Below are positions 61,294 through 64,000 of a DNA stretch of 64,000 nucleotides, piece by piece. Made by a program: the position numbers and the translations under genes. The notes under the pieces were generated by a model that did no database searches, was not told where the DNA came from, and saw only the letters and a program-made list of their open reading frames with translations. The stretch is from assembly GCF_000365025.1 (NCBI RefSeq), contig NZ_KB823013.1:310001-374000 (forward strand), in the 5' to 3' direction. Position 1 is the first letter of the stretch. The number at the start of each line of letters is the position of its first letter. Origin of the DNA: Robiginitomaculum antarcticum DSM 21748. Lineage in GTDB: Bacteria; Pseudomonadota; Alphaproteobacteria; Caulobacterales; Maricaulaceae.

Positions 61294-61360
61294 CCCTTGG
61301 CGAAATCCGCGTATGTGAGAAGCGGCTTCGGCGCGGTGAAACTCTAATTACGGCTCATTT

Positions 61361-61933
61361 ATGAGTATTGGACCCTGGGATTTTGGCGGCTTTGACATTG
61401 TTGTCTTGCTGCTCTTGGTCATTTCCGGCCTTATGTCGCTGAGCCGTGGATTCCTGCGCGAAATCGTCTCTATCGCAGCTTTGGTCGCCGGATTGCTGGC
61501 CGCACTTTTTCTCTTCGGACGCTTTCAGAATGCCGTGCAGGATATGATCCAGCCGCTATGGCTGGCTAATGGCACCCTGGGTCTGGGGAGTTTCGCGCTG
61601 GCCTATATGCTGGTCACCTTCATCTTACGGGGCGGCGTCAAGAAATTGCGCGGGCGAGAACCGGGCTTTATTGACCGCTTGTTCGGGCTGGGCTTCGGCA
61701 TATTTCGCGGTCTGCTGATCTCGGCGCTCTTTGTCATCTTATGGACAATGGCCAGCCGCGATAATACCACACCCGGATGGATTGAACAGACAACCTTCTA
61801 CCCCATATTGAAACCGATAACGCAGGTGATGATGAACGTGCCCTTTGCGCGTATCAAAGATTCAGCCGAGGACACTGTCGAGCGGGGCCGCGAGGCCGAC
61901 CCCGAACAGCAGGATGAGGACAATGTGCCATGA
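61361..61933 (+). CDS. cvpA: CvpA family inner-membrane protein
   Basis: A 190-aa protein with four hydrophobic helices (about residues 10-27, 33-51, 68-87, 109-129), and the family block LSRGFLREIVSIAALVAGLLAALFLF. The tail is acidic. CvpA is tied to envelope homeostasis and, in E. coli, to colicin V export; its molecular role is not settled. It overlaps purF by 4 nt, the common arrangement. Confidence 0.92.
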   Translation: MSIGPWDFGGFDIVVLLLLVISGLMSLSRGFLREIVSIAALVAGLLAALFLFGRFQNAVQDMIQPLWLANGTLGLGSFALAYMLVTFILRGGVKKLRGREPGFIDRLFGLGFGIFRGLLISALFVILWTMASRDNTTPGWIEQTTFYPILKPITQVMMNVPFARIKDSAEDTVERGREADPEQQDEDNVP

Positions 61934-63444
61934 GCCAAGACCGATCACGGATCACAGATCAGGCCGGGAGCCCGGACAAAACGGTAGATTTCTTTGATCC
62001 TGCCGACGATAAGCTGCGTGAGGAATGCGGCGTTTTCGGTATATTCGGCATGGATAATGCAGCGTCACTGACGGCGCTGGGCCTTCATGCTTTGCAACAT
62101 CGCGGACAGGAAGCCTGCGGCATTGCTTCGGTTGACGGCATTCGCTTTCACGCCGAGCGCCATATGGGTCTGGTCGGTGATAATTTTACGGGCGACGATC
62201 CGTCCGAGCGTTTAAAAGGCCATGCCGCCATCGGTCATGTGCGCTATTCAACGGCGGGCGAAACCGTGCTGCGTAATGTCCAGCCGCTATATTCAGAGCT
62301 GAATACGGGCGGCTTTGCGCTGGCCCATAACGGCCATATCACAAACGCCTTCACCATACGCGAGCAGCTTGTCGAAGACGGCGCGATTTTCCAGTCCACA
62401 TCCGATACCGAAGTGGTCATCCACCTGACGGCGCGCGCTAAAGGCGGCAAATTTATTGACCGCTTTATCGATGCCCTGCGCCAGATTGACGGCGGGTTCG
62501 CCTTTGTCGGACTGACTAAAAAGAGCTTGATCGGCGCGCGGGACCGTCTCGGCATTCGTCCGCTTCTGATCGGGCGTCTGGGGGAGAATTACCTTCTCGC
62601 ATCGGAGACCTGCGCGCTGGATATGATCAGCGCCGAATTTATCCGCGAAGTTGATCCGGGCGAAGTCGTTGTGATTAACGCAGACGGCATTCGCTCCTTC
62701 CGCGCCTATCCCGAGGTTGCCGCGCGGCCCTGCGTGTTTGAATTTGTCTATTTTGCCCGCCCTGACAGTGTTGTCGGCGGCAAGTCGGTTTACGAAGTGC
62801 GCAAACGCATGGGGCAGAGACTGGCGCAGGAAACTCCCGCCGATGTCGATGTCATTATTCCTGTTCCCGATAGCGGCGTTCCGGCCGCTTTGGGCTACGC
62901 CCAGGAAACCGGCATTCCGTTCGAGCTGGGCATTATCCGTAACCATTATGTCGGACGCACCTTTATTGCGCCGACGCAGCAGATCCGCGATATGGGCGTG
63001 CGTCTTAAGCACAGCGCCAACCGCGCTATGATTGAGGGCAAACGCGTTCTCTTAGTGGACGATTCTATTGTGCGCGGCACAACATCGACCAAAATCGTGC
63101 GCATGATCAAAGCGGCCGGCGCCAAGGAAGTGCATTTCCGCAGCGCCTCTCCGCCGATCAAATTCCCTGATCATTACGGCATTGATATGCCGACGACGGA
63201 AAAACTCATTGCGGCGAATTACGGGCTCGAGGCCATGCGCCAGATGCTCGAAGTGGACAGCCTCGGCTTTCTGTCTATTGAGGGTCTATATTGGGCGATG
63301 GGCGAGCAGTACCGCTCTGATACCGCGCCGCAATATACTGATCACTGTTTTACCGGGCATTATCCAACGCCGCTGACCGATGTTGAGCGCGAGAAAGCCG
63401 GCAAATCAGCCAAGCAGCTCTCCTTCCTCGTCGAAGTCGCATAG
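61930..63444 (+). CDS. purF: Amidophosphoribosyltransferase
   Basis: A 504-aa enzyme, first step of de novo purine synthesis (PRPP + Gln to phosphoribosylamine). A propeptide of about 32 residues ends before Cys33 in ECGVFGIFG, the N-terminal nucleophile of the glutaminase half. The PRPP loop is VLLVDDSIVRGTTSTKIV. Additional signatures are HALQHRGQEACGIA and HVRYSTAGE. It overlaps cvpA and is followed after one base by the SDR gene. Confidence 0.97.
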   Translation: MSQDRSRITDQAGSPDKTVDFFDPADDKLREECGVFGIFGMDNAASLTALGLHALQHRGQEACGIASVDGIRFHAERHMGLVGDNFTGDDPSERLKGHAAIGHVRYSTAGETVLRNVQPLYSELNTGGFALAHNGHITNAFTIREQLVEDGAIFQSTSDTEVVIHLTARAKGGKFIDRFIDALRQIDGGFAFVGLTKKSLIGARDRLGIRPLLIGRLGENYLLASETCALDMISAEFIREVDPGEVVVINADGIRSFRAYPEVAARPCVFEFVYFARPDSVVGGKSVYEVRKRMGQRLAQETPADVDVIIPVPDSGVPAALGYAQETGIPFELGIIRNHYVGRTFIAPTQQIRDMGVRLKHSANRAMIEGKRVLLVDDSIVRGTTSTKIVRMIKAAGAKEVHFRSASPPIKFPDHYGIDMPTTEKLIAANYGLEAMRQMLEVDSLGFLSIEGLYWAMGEQYRSDTAPQYTDHCFTGHYPTPLTDVEREKAGKSAKQLSFLVEVA

Positions 63445-63445
63445 T

Positions 63446-64000
63446 ATGACAGATAAAGCTCTAGCCGGCCGCGTCACATTGGTGACGGGGGCCTCGCGCG
63501 GTATTGGATATTTTGCGGCGCTTGCGCTCGCCAAAGCGGGGAGCCATGTGATTGCACTGGCGCGCACATCCGGCGCTCTGGAAGAACTTGATGACGAGAT
63601 AAAAGCAGCGGGCGGCGAAGCCACGCTCGTACCGATGGATTTGAAAAGCCCGGACGGGCTGGACCAACTGGGCGGTATTATACATCAGCGGTGGGGACGG
63701 CTTGACGGGCTGCTCGGTAACGCCGCCATTTTGGGCGACATTACGCCCGCGCCGCATATTGATCCGAAAAAATGGGACGAAGTGCTCGCCGTCAATGTCA
63801 CCGCCAATGCGCGTCTTATCCGTTCGCTTGATCCGCTGCTGCGCAGCTCGAAGTCGGGCCGCGCCCTGTTTATGACCAGCAGTGTTGCGCGCAGTTTCAA
63901 GCCCTATTGGGGCAGTTACGCTGCCAGTAAGGCCGCCTTGGAAGCGCTGGTTTTATCCTATGCCGGAGAGGTCGAAGACAGCACGCTCAAAGTTAATCTG
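63446..64000 (+). CDS. Short-chain dehydrogenase/reductase (partial, runs off the window)
   Basis: The ATG at 63446 lies 1 nt after the purF stop, and the frame is open to the window end (185 codons). The protein begins MTDKALAGRVTLVTGASRGIG, the SDR dinucleotide motif TGASRGIG. It continues with LGNAAILGDI (NAG-like site), the Ser in MTSSVARSF and the YAASK active-site motif. It uses NAD(P)(H) on an unknown substrate. The C-terminal substrate-binding part is missing. Close spacing makes it part of the cvpA-purF unit. Confidence 0.92.
   Translation, partial: MTDKALAGRVTLVTGASRGIGYFAALALAKAGSHVIALARTSGALEELDDEIKAAGGEATLVPMDLKSPDGLDQLGGIIHQRWGRLDGLLGNAAILGDITPAPHIDPKKWDEVLAVNVTANARLIRSLDPLLRSSKSGRALFMTSSVARSFKPYWGSYAASKAALEALVLSYAGEVEDSTLKVNL

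Noticed and set aside
62293-63012. Long minus-strand frame opposite purF
   Set aside because: purF is unambiguous on the plus strand, and the antisense product resembles no protein.

Overview
This window is chromosomal DNA from an alphaproteobacterium. The likely home is a stalked or dimorphic Caulobacterales/Maricaulales-type lineage (Hyphomonadaceae and relatives). That placement is inference from three things: a full cpa/tad Flp-pilus locus in Caulobacter-like order, a zwf-pgl-edd-glk Entner-Doudoroff operon with a LacI-type regulator, and alphaproteobacterial families (DUF1523, DUF3034, RadA-CvpA-PurF order). Most genes share a moderately high GC. Two are clearly AT-rich: a 546-aa gene at 2782-4422 and a 133-aa gene at 8347-8748.

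Layout. 1-682 holds the end of a ydbH-like gene with ynbE and ydbL. 811-1423 holds two small paralogous genes. 1424-2781 has no gene and is a patchwork of intergenic repeats. 2782-4422 is a lone AT-rich gene resembling the sporadic DUF6119/TIGR04141 family. ispG, a tRNA-Ser and a 30-bp copy of that tRNA's 5' half follow. 5907-12981 is a tight seven-gene minus-strand operon built around an AAA+ ATPase, with coiled-coil, DUF6638-like, DUF1523 and small membrane proteins; its function is not known to me. 13214-17791 carries a glycine-zipper lipoprotein, a YhiN-type flavoprotein, the pxpABC 5-oxoprolinase genes and a ParDE-type toxin-antitoxin pair.

17788-26294 is the central sugar block. zwf, pgl, edd and glk run on the minus strand; a LacI-family gene, a second glk and gap follow. 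Two almost identical palindromes with core TGACAGCGCTGTCA lie before zwf and before the second glk, so one repressor probably controls both units. 26369-33227 has a TesB-like thioesterase, a CHASE2 cyclase, a LysR regulator, rpmE and a large FAN1-like/DnaQ fusion nuclease. 33338-36908 is an operon joining a DUF3034 protein, a lipoprotein truncated haemoglobin, a sensor histidine kinase and a cupredoxin.

36920-40414 has a LON-domain protein, a Baeyer-Villiger-type monooxygenase, rplS and trmD. 40481-51861 is the pilus locus: cpaB-C-D-E-F-tadB-tadC, cpaA and pilin on the minus strand, then a secretin-N-like protein and two TadE-like pseudopilins on the plus strand. 51906-64000 is mostly housekeeping: a tyrosine phosphatase, nrdB, creA, a phosphohexomutase, rimM, phoD, arfB, radA, cvpA, purF and the start of a short-chain dehydrogenase. 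A possible small RNA ending in a strong terminator lies just before radA.

The best candidates for undescribed biology are the AAA+ operon (5907-12981), the haemoglobin/cupredoxin/kinase operon (33338-36908), the FAN1-DnaQ fusion, and the AT-rich gene beside the repeats.
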